Source: an uncultured Ruminiclostridium sp. (GTDB lineage: Bacteria > Bacillota > Clostridia > Oscillospirales > Ruminococcaceae). From it: a stretch of DNA of 64,000 bases. Location of the stretch: NCBI GenBank assembly GCA_934490165.1, contig CAKSTB010000010.1, positions 32,650 through 96,649 of the forward strand, read 5' to 3'. Positions 9,265-17,229 of the stretch are shown here, piece after piece (position 1 is the first letter of the stretch; every line of letters begins with the position of its first letter). The notes beneath the pieces are model-generated. The model was not told the DNA's origin. It saw nothing but the letters and a program-made list of their open reading frames with translations, and did no database searches. The position numbers were made by a program, and so were the translations under genes.

Positions 9265-9329
9265 GACATCGGTAAGGCTTTAGCCTTATTGACATACAGG
9301 AAAACATAATATGAAAGGAATTTAAACCA

Positions 9330-9803
9330 ATGGTAGTTATCGAAATGGAAAACGGAAAAAAGATAAAGATAGAGCTTTATCCCGAGATCGCACCTATCAC
9401 CTGCGCAAACTTTGAAAAGCTTGTAAAGGAAGGCTTTTATGACGGACTTATCTTTCACCGCGTGATCAGCGGCTTTATGATTCAGGGCGGCGATCCCGAG
9501 GGCACAGGCATGGGCGGTGCTAAGGAAAACATCAAGGGTGAATTTGCTCAGAACGGCGTAAAGAACGACCTGAAACACACAAGAGGCGTTATCTCGATGG
9601 CACGTTCAATGATGCCCGACAGCGCAAGCTCACAGTTCTTCATTATGCACAAGGATGCTCCTCATCTGGACGGCGGTTATGCCGCTTTCGGCAAGGTAGT
9701 TGACGGTATGGACGCAGTTGACGAAATCGCCGAAACCGAGGTTGACTGGAACGACAAGCCCACAACTCCTCAGGTTATGAAGAGAGTTTATATTGAAGAC
9801 TAA
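9330..9803 (+). CDS. ppiB: Peptidyl-prolyl cis-trans isomerase, cyclophilin type
   Basis: Cytoplasmic cyclophilin catalysing proline isomerisation. The 157 residues lack a signal peptide. The signature runs through NFEKLVKEGFYDGLIFHRVI and FMIQGGDPEGTGMGG, with the active-site Arg in FHRV, the SSQFFIMHKDAPHLDG segment and AAFGKVVDGMD. Preceded by GAAAGGAATT. A weak hairpin at 9273-9288 separates it from the deacetylase gene, so the two may be transcribed separately. Terminated by the hairpin at 9835. Confidence 0.95.
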   Translation: MVVIEMENGKKIKIELYPEIAPITCANFEKLVKEGFYDGLIFHRVISGFMIQGGDPEGTGMGGAKENIKGEFAQNGVKNDLKHTRGVISMARSMMPDSASSQFFIMHKDAPHLDGGYAAFGKVVDGMDAVDEIAETEVDWNDKPTTPQVMKRVYIED

Positions 9804-9834
9804 ACAGCATTTAAACCACACAAGGTTTACAAAG

Positions 9835-9870
9835 CAGGCTTCTGTATTACGCAGAGGCCTGTATTTATAT
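9835..9870 (+). terminator. Hairpin after ppiB, probable terminator
   Basis: 10-bp stem with one G-T wobble (9835-9844 with 9852-9861), short loop, then TATTTATAT. The T-run is imperfect. Confidence 0.5.
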
Positions 9871-9894
9871 CCGCAAATTTTTTTCTTAAAAAGC

Positions 9895-9925
9895 GTGACC
9901 CTTTTACATAGATTCTGTCTTTATA
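9895..9925 (+). promoter_or_regulatory. Candidate ECF-type promoter for the sigma factor operon
   Basis: GTGACCCTTTT (9895-9905) followed 11 bp later by TGTCTTTATA (9916-9925), about 30 bp upstream of the ECF sigma gene. The layout (AAC/GACC-like -35, ~15-16 bp, GTCT -10) resembles ECF promoters and not the SigA promoters elsewhere in the window. It suggests autoregulation; that is inference. Confidence 0.5.
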
Positions 9926-9957
9926 GGTGAACAGGCTGTATAAAAAAATAAAAGGGA

Positions 9958-10527
9958 GTGAGAAATACGGAAGACAGCAGGATTTTAGAATTATTCTTTG
10001 CAAGAGATGAAAAAGCAATATCCGAAACCCACGGCAAATACGGCAGATACTGTTACTCTATCGCCTACAACATACTTGCCGTGAACGAGGACTGCGAGGA
10101 GTGCGTAAACGATACGCTGATGAAAGCGTGGAATGCCATTCCGCCGCAGAAGCCGAAAAAGCTGTCGGCATTTCTCGGCAGGATAACTCGCAACCTTTCG
10201 CTGAACAGATTCTTTGAGAAAACAGCAGATAAAAGAGGTTCGGGACAGACAGCCGCCGTTCTTGATGAGCTGGCTGAATGTGTATCGTCGGGTGTTACTA
10301 CCGAGGACGTTTCGGACAACAACACATTAAGACGTGCACTCAACGTCTTTCTCTGCTCACTTGAACCCGAAAAGCGCATTATCTTTATGCAGAGATACTG
10401 GTATATGATGCCGGTAAAGGCGATAGCCGCCGAACATTCATCTACCGAAAGCCGCATAAAGATGATGCTTTTCAGAACCCGAAACGAGCTTAAGGAACAT
10501 CTTATAAAGGAGGGTATAACGCTATGA
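9958..10527 (+). CDS. RNA polymerase sigma factor, ECF family
   Basis: 189 residues. Region 2 is visible around residues 20-85 (YGRYCYSIAYNILAVNEDCE, then VNDTLMKAWNAIP and LGRITRNLSLNRF). Region 4 is near residues 125-185 (LEPEKRIIFMQRYWYM, PVKAIAAEHSSTESRIKMML). This two-domain, ~190-residue build defines ECF sigma factors, which switch on envelope or stress regulons. The only standard start in frame is GTG at 9958; the purine-rich AAAGGGA lies unusually close to it, so translation may be weak or the start unusual. The gene overlaps the next by four bases (ATGA), the usual sigma/anti-sigma coupling. Confidence 0.9.
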   Translation: MRNTEDSRILELFFARDEKAISETHGKYGRYCYSIAYNILAVNEDCEECVNDTLMKAWNAIPPQKPKKLSAFLGRITRNLSLNRFFEKTADKRGSGQTAAVLDELAECVSSGVTTEDVSDNNTLRRALNVFLCSLEPEKRIIFMQRYWYMMPVKAIAAEHSSTESRIKMMLFRTRNELKEHLIKEGITL

Positions 10528-11912
10528 AAGAAAAACGCTTACTGAACGAACTCGGCAACGTAAACGATGAATTTGTCGAACAGGCAAAGCCGAAAATAAA
10601 AAGATACAGAAAAAAGCTGTATGCTGTTATCGGCTCGGTGGCGGCCGCGGCTGCGGTATTTGTGACAATATTCGCTCTAGGCAATCACATTCCCGGCAAT
10701 GATGCCATTCCGACCGGCTCATCAAACGCTGTAGAAGAAATATCTTCCAACGAAATAGTCGAAACACCGCTTACATTTGAAGAAGTAAAAATGCCGCCGC
10801 TCAGCACTCATTCGGGCGGAGGCGGAGATGAACTCGGCAATTTTCACGGAATTTCCGAAGCCAAATTTGGCTTGATACCGCTTGAATTAGATCGCCTGAT
10901 AGAAGAAAGCTGTCCGGAAGGCACATTAGAGGATTATTATAAGTGGTCGGAAGAATACGAAAAACAGCATTATAATTTAGACAAAATACCACCTATAAAC
11001 ATTGAAGAAGTCCCATTTTTCCCTAACATAGTCAAAAAATATTCATTAGACCATGATACAATAGTCGAAATGCTAAAAAAGCGTAATGACGTTTATAAAC
11101 AACAGGCGGCAGACAACAATTTAGGCGATGAATACTCTGAGTACATTTACACAGATGAAGAGATAGAAGCTATAGCCTCCGGCGATGTACAGAAATGCTA
11201 TGATTTAGTCACATTCACGAAATCGATCCGTAAAGGTAATTTCATCTATACCCCGGCATACATCTACACGGCGACTATGGAAGAAATTGAAGCCGCAGGT
11301 ATTACTGCACAGGAGCTTGCCGACAGAGCATTTTATTTCACAACATTTTCGTTAAGCGGCGAACAGCTCACAGCTTTTCAGAACAAGCTTCTTACCTATA
11401 TAGCCAAATCTGCACAGGATGGCAAATTCAGCGGTACTTATATAATTCCGTATGAAGCCACTCTTTCCGTACCTGAGCGCATAGGAAACGCCGAATTTAT
11501 AAAGGAAAATGTTACGGATATAAATGAAACCAACAACCCCAAACGCTCTGAGTCAGAAGCGTCACTTGCATTGATTTGTTACAGATCGGACAGTTCCGAT
11601 GACGGTCTTGCATATGTCTTATCAAAACTGCCAAGTAATCCCTATGCAATATTTGATCGCTGGAGAAAAGAAAACAATATCGGTGATGACGTAAAGCTAA
11701 TAAAATGCAGTATCACCGACAACAGCAAGGAGGAGATTACCGAAAGCACAGCAGCTTACACTCCAGCAACCAAACGTATAGTTGAAATCACCGTTTCAAA
11801 GGATATCGAAAACTACTACGATAAATCAAAAACACTGCTTCTCCATACCCTTGAAGAAACTTTCAAAAGCAGTTTTAATTTCTGCGATGAATATCAACTT
11901 ATAATCAAATAA
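10524..11912 (+). CDS. Probable membrane anti-sigma factor, partner of the ECF sigma factor
   Basis: 462 residues. A short cytoplasmic N-terminus (~33 residues, basic near KPKIKRYRKK) is followed by one membrane helix (residues ~34-54) and a large extracytoplasmic domain. No zinc-binding HxxxCxxC anti-sigma motif is visible in the N-terminus, so it is not a ZAS-type anti-sigma; it resembles the class where a small cytoplasmic segment follows an ECF gene. The outer domain has no motif I recognise. The function rests mainly on topology and the ATGA overlap with the sigma gene. It could alternatively be a target of that sigma factor. Confidence 0.65.
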   Translation: MKEKRLLNELGNVNDEFVEQAKPKIKRYRKKLYAVIGSVAAAAAVFVTIFALGNHIPGNDAIPTGSSNAVEEISSNEIVETPLTFEEVKMPPLSTHSGGGGDELGNFHGISEAKFGLIPLELDRLIEESCPEGTLEDYYKWSEEYEKQHYNLDKIPPINIEEVPFFPNIVKKYSLDHDTIVEMLKKRNDVYKQQAADNNLGDEYSEYIYTDEEIEAIASGDVQKCYDLVTFTKSIRKGNFIYTPAYIYTATMEEIEAAGITAQELADRAFYFTTFSLSGEQLTAFQNKLLTYIAKSAQDGKFSGTYIIPYEATLSVPERIGNAEFIKENVTDINETNNPKRSESEASLALICYRSDSSDDGLAYVLSKLPSNPYAIFDRWRKENNIGDDVKLIKCSITDNSKEEITESTAAYTPATKRIVEITVSKDIENYYDKSKTLLLHTLEETFKSSFNFCDEYQLIIK

Positions 11913-11921
11913 AAAGAAAGT

Positions 11922-11955
11922 GCCGTAAATCGCCACTGGTTTACGGCGTTTCCAT
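11922..11955 (+). terminator. Terminator after anti-sigma gene
   Basis: Perfect 8-bp stem (11922-11929 with 11940-11947) followed by GTTTCC. The T-tract is short. Confidence 0.5.
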
Positions 11956-11965
11956 CTATACAAAC

Positions 11966-11992
11966 ACCGCCCCGTGAAAAACACAGGGCGGT
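11966..11992. terminator. Hairpin between convergent genes
   Basis: Perfect 7-bp GC-rich stem (11966-11972 with 11986-11992) between the convergent anti-sigma and phosphoglycerate mutase genes. It could end transcription from either side. Confidence 0.5.
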
Positions 11993-12016
11993 AAAATATT
12001 CTTATAGTATTATCTA

Positions 12017-13219
12017 TCAGTCAGCCAAAAAACTGCTCATAAGTGTATGACCCTCGGCGATATAATCGCCTGTCTTAGCCGCACTTTCCTCACAGAAGCA
12101 ATCAACACCGTCAAGCTTCTTTCTGCTGTCATATATCATGAATGGCACAGGAGCGTTTGTATGTGTTCTCAGCTCCAGAGGTGTGGGATGGTCGGGGCAG
12201 ATAAGGATCTTGATATCCTCGTCCTTGAACTCTTCAAGAAGCTTGCCGAGTATCTTCTCATCAATAAGGCTTATTGCCTTGACCTTGTTTTCTACCTCAT
12301 GACGGTGACCGCATTCATCAGGAGCTTCAACATGGATATATACAAAGTCCTTGCCGCCCTTCAGCGCGTCAACTGCCGCCTGAGCCTTGCCGTCAAAGTT
12401 TGTGTCTATGTAGCCTGTAGCGCCGTCAACCTTGATAACATCCATACCTGTGAACTTGCCGATACCTCTGAGCAGATCAACCGCAGAGATCATAGCGGCG
12501 CTCTTGCCGTACTTTTCGGCAAAAGGTGTAAGCTCCTTGCGCACGCCCTCGCCCCAGAACCATATGCTGTTTGCAGGGCGCAGACCTCTCTCAATTCTCT
12601 TTAAGTTTACCGGGTGGTCTTTCAGTAAATCATAGCTCTTCTTCATCATCTCGATAAGCGGTCTGCCGTTTTCGTTTACACCGAGGTGGGTCTTTATCGG
12701 TTTGCCTGTTATATCGTGAGGAGGTGTCAGAGTACCGATATCGGTCGTGCCGTGATCCCATATCAGGCAGTGACGGTAGCTTACGCCGCTGTAGAATCGG
12801 AATTCGTCCGTACCGAGCTTTTCGTCAATGAACTTGATAAGCTCTGCGGCTTCTTCTGTAGATATATCATCTGCGCAGTAATCAAGTATAGTCTTGTCTT
12901 CGTATACAGGCTCGTCTGACAGCGTTACGAGGTTTGTTCTGAAAGAAACATCTGTAGGCTTCATATCAATGCCGATACTGCCTGCCTCTAAAGGGCTTCT
13001 GCCCGAATAATATATTGCAGGATCATAACCGAGAACGGAAAGATTTGCAACGTCACTGCCGGGCTTTAAGTTATCCTCAACTGTCTTTACAAGACCTACT
13101 CTTGATACCTTTGCGAGCTTATCCATATTAGGCTTGTGTGCAACACTCATAGGTGTGCCGCCTATATCCTCACGAGGAAGATCAGCCATACCGTCGCAAA
13201 GTAATACTGCGTATTTCAT
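12017..13219 (-). CDS. apgM: Cofactor-independent phosphoglycerate mutase, archaeal type (possible homoserine kinase)
   Basis: 400 residues of the alkaline-phosphatase-like superfamily. Metal ligands are visible: LLCDGMADLP at the N-terminus, GSDVANLSVLGYDP (nucleophilic Ser), VEAPDECGHRHEVENK (Asp and two His) and ICPDHPTPLELRTHT. The family interconverts 3- and 2-phosphoglycerate. Bacterial members are often annotated as a proposed alternative homoserine kinase; hom at 4.9-6.1 kb has no thrB nearby, so that role deserves thought. Start is ATG at 13219 after AAGAAAGGGA; the open frame continues upstream to 13267 but the family begins MKYAVLLCDG. Confidence 0.9.
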   Translation of the reverse strand: MKYAVLLCDGMADLPREDIGGTPMSVAHKPNMDKLAKVSRVGLVKTVEDNLKPGSDVANLSVLGYDPAIYYSGRSPLEAGSIGIDMKPTDVSFRTNLVTLSDEPVYEDKTILDYCADDISTEEAAELIKFIDEKLGTDEFRFYSGVSYRHCLIWDHGTTDIGTLTPPHDITGKPIKTHLGVNENGRPLIEMMKKSYDLLKDHPVNLKRIERGLRPANSIWFWGEGVRKELTPFAEKYGKSAAMISAVDLLRGIGKFTGMDVIKVDGATGYIDTNFDGKAQAAVDALKGGKDFVYIHVEAPDECGHRHEVENKVKAISLIDEKILGKLLEEFKDEDIKILICPDHPTPLELRTHTNAPVPFMIYDSRKKLDGVDCFCEESAAKTGDYIAEGHTLMSSFLAD

Positions 13220-13298
13220 TATTGTAATCCCTTTCTTAAATGAAATTCCGACCGGAAAATAAAGCAATAAAATGCACTTTTCCTGTCTTTTCTACTAA

Positions 13299-13327
13299 AG
13301 TATATCACAACATCTGCAATAAATCAA
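13299..13327 (-). promoter_or_regulatory. Promoter for the phosphoglycerate mutase gene
   Basis: Minus strand TTGATT (13327-13322), 17-bp spacer, TATACT (13304-13299), ~80 bp before the start codon. Confidence 0.65.
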
Positions 13328-13431
13328 TATAAAAATTGCATAATAACCGTTTTTTACTTTGTCGGGAAGCAGATTTTAACACGGATATTTTTCGCCGCAA
13401 AAGCAAAAATATCATCAAGGACGGTGATATT

Positions 13432-13881
13432 TTGAATATTTCCAAAAAAGAATACGCACAGCTTGCCGACCGATATTCCGCGCCGAGCAAGCTATATATA
13501 ACAGTGCCAAAAGCATTTGCGATCGGCGGACTTATCTGCTGTATAGGTCAGTTTTTTACAGATCTGTATCTTATGATAGGAAACGATACGGATACAGCGT
13601 CAGCCTACACCTCGATAACCCTCGTACTGATAAGCGCACTGCTGACAGGCTTCGGTCAGTACGAACGAATAGCCAAGCACGCAGGTGCAGGTACTCTTGT
13701 GCCTATAACGGGCTTTGCAAACGCCGTGGTTTCTCCCGCGCTTGAATTCAAGACCGAGGGCTACATTCTCGGTACAGGCGCAAAAATGTTCATTATCGCA
13801 GGACCTGTAATAGTCTACGGTATTGCGGCGGCGTTTGTCTACGGCATTATCCTGTTCATAATAAGTCTTTTCGGAGGTTGA
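13432..13881 (+). CDS. spoVAC: Stage V sporulation protein AC
   Basis: Inner-membrane component of the SpoVA channel that moves Ca-dipicolinic acid into the forespore and out during germination. 149 residues from TTG at 13432, preceded by AAGGACGGTGAT; this start gives the normal family length, whereas the open frame extends upstream to an ATG at 13336. Visible features are several hydrophobic segments and the SpoVAC/E-shared motif HAGAGTLVPITGFANAV. SpoVAC is the mechanosensitive channel candidate. First gene of a spoVAC-VAD-VAE operon, expected to be SigG-dependent, though I cannot confidently pick the promoter. Confidence 0.93.
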   Translation: MNISKKEYAQLADRYSAPSKLYITVPKAFAIGGLICCIGQFFTDLYLMIGNDTDTASAYTSITLVLISALLTGFGQYERIAKHAGAGTLVPITGFANAVVSPALEFKTEGYILGTGAKMFIIAGPVIVYGIAAAFVYGIILFIISLFGG

Positions 13882-13882
13882 T

Positions 13883-14896
13883 ATGGCTAGATTTATAACT
13901 GACGGTACTATAGAGCTTGACCGCGGTGTATCGGTATATTCCTGTGCCGCCGCGGTCGGCAAAATGGAGAGTGACGGACCGCTCGGCAACTGCTTTGACT
14001 ATGCCGCCGAAGGCGCAGAACTCGGACTTACCACATGGGAAAAGGCGGAGAGCACCTTCCAGCAGTACGCATTCGATATAGCGCTCAGAAAAGGCAAGCT
14101 TATCAAAGAAGATATTTCATTCATTTTTGCAGGCGACCTGCTCAACCAGTGCACAGGCTCGGCATACGGACTGCGCGATACCGAAATTCCGTTCATCGGG
14201 CTTTACGGAGCGTGCTCGACAATGGCTGAAAGCCTCGCCATGGCTTCGCTGTTTGCCGATATGCGTATCGGCGAATTTTTCGCGGCGGTCACCTCTTCCC
14301 ACTTCTGCTCTGCCGAAAGACAGTTCAGGTTTCCCATAAACTACGGCGGTGTACGCCCGCCCACAGCACAGTGGACAGCCACAGGCGCAGGGTGCTGTAT
14401 AACCTCAGCCGCTGAAAAGCCGCCATTTGTAAAAAGCATTACCATAGGCAAGATAACCGATATGGGCATCAAGGACGCAAACAATATGGGTGCGGCTATG
14501 GCAGGCGCGGCATACGACACGATAAAACGGCACTTCTTAGCCACCGATACATCTCCTGCCGATTATGACGTGATTTACACAGGTGACTTAGGACAGGTCG
14601 GATCTGACCTTATGCACGAGCTTTTCCGCCGTGACGGCATTGAAATAGAGGATAAGCACAAGGACTGCGGACTTATGCTGTACGACCGCGAAAAGCAGGA
14701 CGTACACGCAGGCGGTTCGGGTTGCGGTTGCAGTGCTTCGGTGCTGTGCGGACATATTCTGCCACAGATAGCGGACGGAAAGCTCCACAGAGTGCTCTTT
14801 GCCGCTACCGGTGCACTTATGTCAACAACTATAGTCCAGCAGGGCGAAAGCATACCCGGCATATCTCACTTAGTAGAGATATCTGACACAATATAA
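13883..14896 (+). CDS. spoVAD: Stage V sporulation protein AD
   Basis: Soluble dipicolinic-acid-binding component of the SpoVA complex with a thiolase-like fold. 337 residues, including GDLLNQCTGSAYGLRD, LYGACSTMAESLAMAS (the thiolase-like Cys region), SSHFCSAERQFRFPINYGG and, near the C-terminus, HAGGSGCGCSASVLCGHILP. It begins one base after the spoVAC stop behind GGAGG. The spoVAC/spoVAD/spoVAE set without spoVAA, AB or AF is the arrangement known from clostridia. Confidence 0.95.
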   Translation: MARFITDGTIELDRGVSVYSCAAAVGKMESDGPLGNCFDYAAEGAELGLTTWEKAESTFQQYAFDIALRKGKLIKEDISFIFAGDLLNQCTGSAYGLRDTEIPFIGLYGACSTMAESLAMASLFADMRIGEFFAAVTSSHFCSAERQFRFPINYGGVRPPTAQWTATGAGCCITSAAEKPPFVKSITIGKITDMGIKDANNMGAAMAGAAYDTIKRHFLATDTSPADYDVIYTGDLGQVGSDLMHELFRRDGIEIEDKHKDCGLMLYDREKQDVHAGGSGCGCSASVLCGHILPQIADGKLHRVLFAATGALMSTTIVQQGESIPGISHLVEISDTI

Positions 14897-14909
14897 CAGG
14901 AGAAATATT

Positions 14910-15275
14910 ATGCAATATTTATGGGCATTTTTAGTCGGAGGTGCGCTTTGCGCTATAGGCCAGCTTCTTATCGACCTTACCAAGCTCACCCCCGCAAGAA
15001 TACTTGTAGCCTATGTTGTTTCGGGTGTAATTCTCGGAGCAACGGGGCTTTATCAGCCGCTTGTCGATTTTGCAGGTGCAGGTGCGTCCGTACCCCTGAC
15101 GGGCTTTGGCAATCTGCTTGCAAAGGGTATGAGAAAAGCTATAGAAAAGGACGGATTCCTCGGTATCTTCACAGGAGGTTTCACAGCTTGCTCGGCAGGT
15201 GTTACCGCCGCTATGATCTTCGGACTTGCGGTATCGCTGATTTTCAACAGAACCGACAGGACACGTCAGGAATAA
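14910..15275 (+). CDS. spoVAE: Stage V sporulation protein AE (SpoVAEb type)
   Basis: 121 residues, membrane protein homologous to SpoVAC. Key motif GAGASVPLTGFGNLL at residues ~56-70, with hydrophobic segments on both sides and at the C-terminal end. Together with SpoVAC it forms the membrane part of the Ca-DPA channel. Follows spoVAD by 13 bp with AGGAGA before the ATG. Terminated by the hairpin at 15280. Confidence 0.94.
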   Translation: MQYLWAFLVGGALCAIGQLLIDLTKLTPARILVAYVVSGVILGATGLYQPLVDFAGAGASVPLTGFGNLLAKGMRKAIEKDGFLGIFTGGFTACSAGVTAAMIFGLAVSLIFNRTDRTRQE

Positions 15276-15279
15276 ACAC

Positions 15280-15313
15280 AACCGCCGACCTTACAGCCGG
15301 CGGTTCACTTTAT
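15280..15313 (+). terminator. Terminator of the spoVA operon
   Basis: Perfect 8-bp GC-rich stem (15280-15287 with 15298-15305) followed by a modest T-containing tract. It may also serve the 37-residue gene converging from the right. Confidence 0.6.
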
Positions 15314-15328
15314 CCATATATAAATAAC

Positions 15329-15442
15329 TCAGTTCAGATACATAAATCCCTGTATCACAACACCTATGATCATAATAAGCGCAAGTACCCCTGCTCCTAT
15401 CTTCATACCTATTCCGAGCTTTTCGCGATTTTTCTGCTTCAT
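15329..15442 (-). CDS. Small single-pass membrane protein, 37 residues
   Basis: A 37-codon frame with ATG at 15442, stop at 15331-15329. The basic N-terminus (MKQKNREKLG) is followed by a hydrophobic helix (about residues 14-33, with GVLALIMIIGVV). I do not recognise the family with confidence; its layout resembles tiny Firmicute membrane peptides. The case for a real gene is good despite the size: GGAGAG lies at proper distance and a perfect TTGACA-17-TATAAT promoter (15507-15479) sits just upstream. It lies in the convergent gap between spoVAE and the oppositely oriented sigK leader. Confidence 0.75.
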   Translation of the reverse strand: MKQKNREKLGIGMKIGAGVLALIMIIGVVIQGFMYLN

Positions 15443-15478
15443 ACTCCGCTCTCCTGACGTTATAAATTGATATAGCTA

Positions 15479-15507
15479 ATTATACACCGATAAATTTCTG
15501 CTGTCAA
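15479..15507 (-). promoter_or_regulatory. Consensus promoter for the 37-residue membrane protein
   Basis: Minus strand TTGACA (15507-15502), 17-bp spacer, TATAAT (15484-15479): exact consensus at all twelve positions. It points away from sigK. Confidence 0.85.
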
Positions 15508-15580
15508 GTGATAATGTACCTGCATAACCCGAACAATGTCCGGAATAAACTGTATCATTAACTTTTCGGAGTGTGATATT

Positions 15581-16288
15581 ATGTTTATAACGGTACTGCA
15601 AACGGCTTTGCAAAGCCTTATATTTTTTGCACTGCATTTCAGAAGCAACGGCTCGTTTCCCCGTCAGCTTTCCGCTAAGGAAGAGCGGGAATGCCTTGAA
15701 AAGGCGGCTCAGGGCGACCTTGCCGCCCGCAACAAGCTTATCGATCATAATCTCCGCCTTGTTGCGTTTATAGTAAAAAAGCACTACCCCGACAGCAAGG
15801 AAGCCGATGACCTGATATCCATCGGAATAATCGGGCTTATCCGCGCCGCAGAAACCTTTGATTATAAAAAGAACATCAACTTTTCGACCTATGCGGGAAA
15901 ATGTATAAATAACCAGATAAGAATGTATTTCCGCAAGACAAAGCACCAGCAGACGGAAGTATATATGAACGAGCCTATGGACTGCGACAAGGACGGCAAC
16001 GCAGTCACCCTCGCCGATATTTTCTGCGACGGTACAGATGTTGCCGAAGAAGCCGCACTGAATATAGAGCTTGACAGAATGTACAGATATATAGACGAAG
16101 AGCTTGACGAGCGCGAAAAGGAAATACTTACAAAGCGCTACGGCTTGTCGGGTATGTCCTACAGCACAGACAGGATAATGACCCAGCGTGAGGTGGCAGA
16201 CGAGCTTGACATCAGCCGCAGTTATGTTTCAAGAATAGAGAAAAAAGCACTTGAAAAGCTCCGTGCCCGCTTTGAAAAGGGCGACTGA
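15581..16288 (+). CDS. sigK: Sporulation sigma factor SigK
   Basis: Late mother-cell sigma factor. 235 residues from ATG at 15581, preceded by GGAGTGTGAT; the open frame extends a little upstream. A hydrophobic N-terminal pro-sequence (VLQTALQSLIFFALHF) is followed by FPRQLSAKEERECLEKAAQG. Region 2 contains NKLIDHNLRLVAFIVKKHYP and DDLISIGIIGLIRAAETFDY. Region 4 contains DEREKEILTKRYGLSG and the HTH SRSYVSRIEKKALEKL. The pro-sequence implies processing by SpoIVFB. The gene is continuous, with no skin-type insertion. Confidence 0.93.
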   Translation: MFITVLQTALQSLIFFALHFRSNGSFPRQLSAKEERECLEKAAQGDLAARNKLIDHNLRLVAFIVKKHYPDSKEADDLISIGIIGLIRAAETFDYKKNINFSTYAGKCINNQIRMYFRKTKHQQTEVYMNEPMDCDKDGNAVTLADIFCDGTDVAEEAALNIELDRMYRYIDEELDEREKEILTKRYGLSGMSYSTDRIMTQREVADELDISRSYVSRIEKKALEKLRARFEKGD

Positions 16289-16336
16289 GCCTGTTTGCAA
16301 ATTCCGATACAACCACTGCGGTATTTCTGTCACCAC

Positions 16337-16960
16337 TTAATCAAAGCAATCGATAATATCCTGTGCAGTAAACAAATTGAGTCGATCTTTATTTTGCGGA
16401 TCACTCAGATCAATTGCACTCTGTTCTGAATTCCTGACGAAAACATCAATTCCGTTTTCAGTCAGTAACGAAAACAGATAAGTTTTTCCTATTTCAATTT
16501 CAGGTCTGTTAAACGCTATTGTTATTGTATCTGAACCGCCCAACGCTTCAAGCTGTTCTTCTATGAACATATCTTCAAAACCGCCCTCTATCCAAAGGTT
16601 TAACTTTTCCGGGACATCATCGTTAATGTACTTATAAGGCGTTATCACTTCTACCGTGTAAATAGTAAATATTTCTTTGTCCTCCTGCGCGGTTTCATCG
16701 GTTGCGACCTCATAGCTATTTCTGTCTACCGCTACGAAAGTAAACCCTGTGACCTTTCCGGACACTACAACTTTTGACGCATCTACCAGCTCTTTAGCTG
16801 TATTATATGCTTGATAACATAAATTGACTGCATTATATCTTACATTTCTTTGAGAGCTTTCGTTATCAAGTGATGAAACGGCGCTCGAAAGTTTTTTGTC
16901 CTCACAGCCTGAGAGTAAAATCAACGCAAACATACATATGAAACATATCATCTTTTTCAT
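16337..16960 (-). CDS. Lipoprotein of unknown function
   Basis: 207 residues with a lipoprotein signal ending in LLSGC (Cys19). The mature part is predicted soluble and extracytoplasmic. Residues ~60-165 form a beta-rich stretch (KVVVSGKVTGFTFVAVDRNS, IFTIYTVEVITPYKYIND, KTYLFSLLTENG) similar in style to small secreted domains that report metal or envelope state, but I recognise no named family. Distal gene of the minus-strand lipoprotein island; a decayed paralogue of the upstream gene separates it from that gene. Confidence 0.75.
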   Translation of the reverse strand: MKKMICFICMFALILLSGCEDKKLSSAVSSLDNESSQRNVRYNAVNLCYQAYNTAKELVDASKVVVSGKVTGFTFVAVDRNSYEVATDETAQEDKEIFTIYTVEVITPYKYINDDVPEKLNLWIEGGFEDMFIEEQLEALGGSDTITIAFNRPEIEIGKTYLFSLLTENGIDVFVRNSEQSAIDLSDPQNKDRLNLFTAQDIIDCFD

Positions 16961-16995
16961 GCATATTCCGCCTTTCTGCCTCGGTTTATATTTCC

Positions 16996-17229
16996 TTATC
17001 TTCTACTTACAAGTATTTTGCCATATTCCTTATAAGCCCTCAGCTTGCCGTCATAAGTAAAATACAGAACATCGTTGCGATCACCGTCACCGAATTCATA
17101 TTCATAAGCGTTCACAGTAGACGGATTGAGCGCGTCGGTGAAATATTTTCCGTCCGGTTCGCCTAAGATCCTTCAACATCATCAAGCATGCTTTGTTCGT
17201 TCAGCTTATTGAGCTTTTATTTTTCGTCA
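16996..17229 (-). pseudogene. Decayed tandem copy of the neighbouring lipoprotein (3' end only)
   Basis: Minus-strand translation gives KLNKLNEQSMLDDVEG, then after one frame change ILGEPDGKYF and YFTYDGKLRAYKEYGKIL before a TAA at 16998-16996. The intact lipoprotein ending at 17230 reads KLNQLNSESTLENVEELFGKPS and ALYFGYTDKLRVYIVN at the equivalent places. The copy has lost its 5' half and carries a one-base frameshift near 17170. It lies directly behind the stop of its intact relative, so it looks like the remnant of a tandem duplication. Confidence 0.8.

Noticed and set aside
9273..9288. Terminator between the deacetylase and ppiB genes
   Set aside because: The stem would close on a two-base loop, or is only six pairs long, and lacks a following T-run.
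15581..16288. Skin-type insertion in sigK
   Set aside because: The reading frame is continuous through regions 2 and 4, with no recombinase gene nearby.
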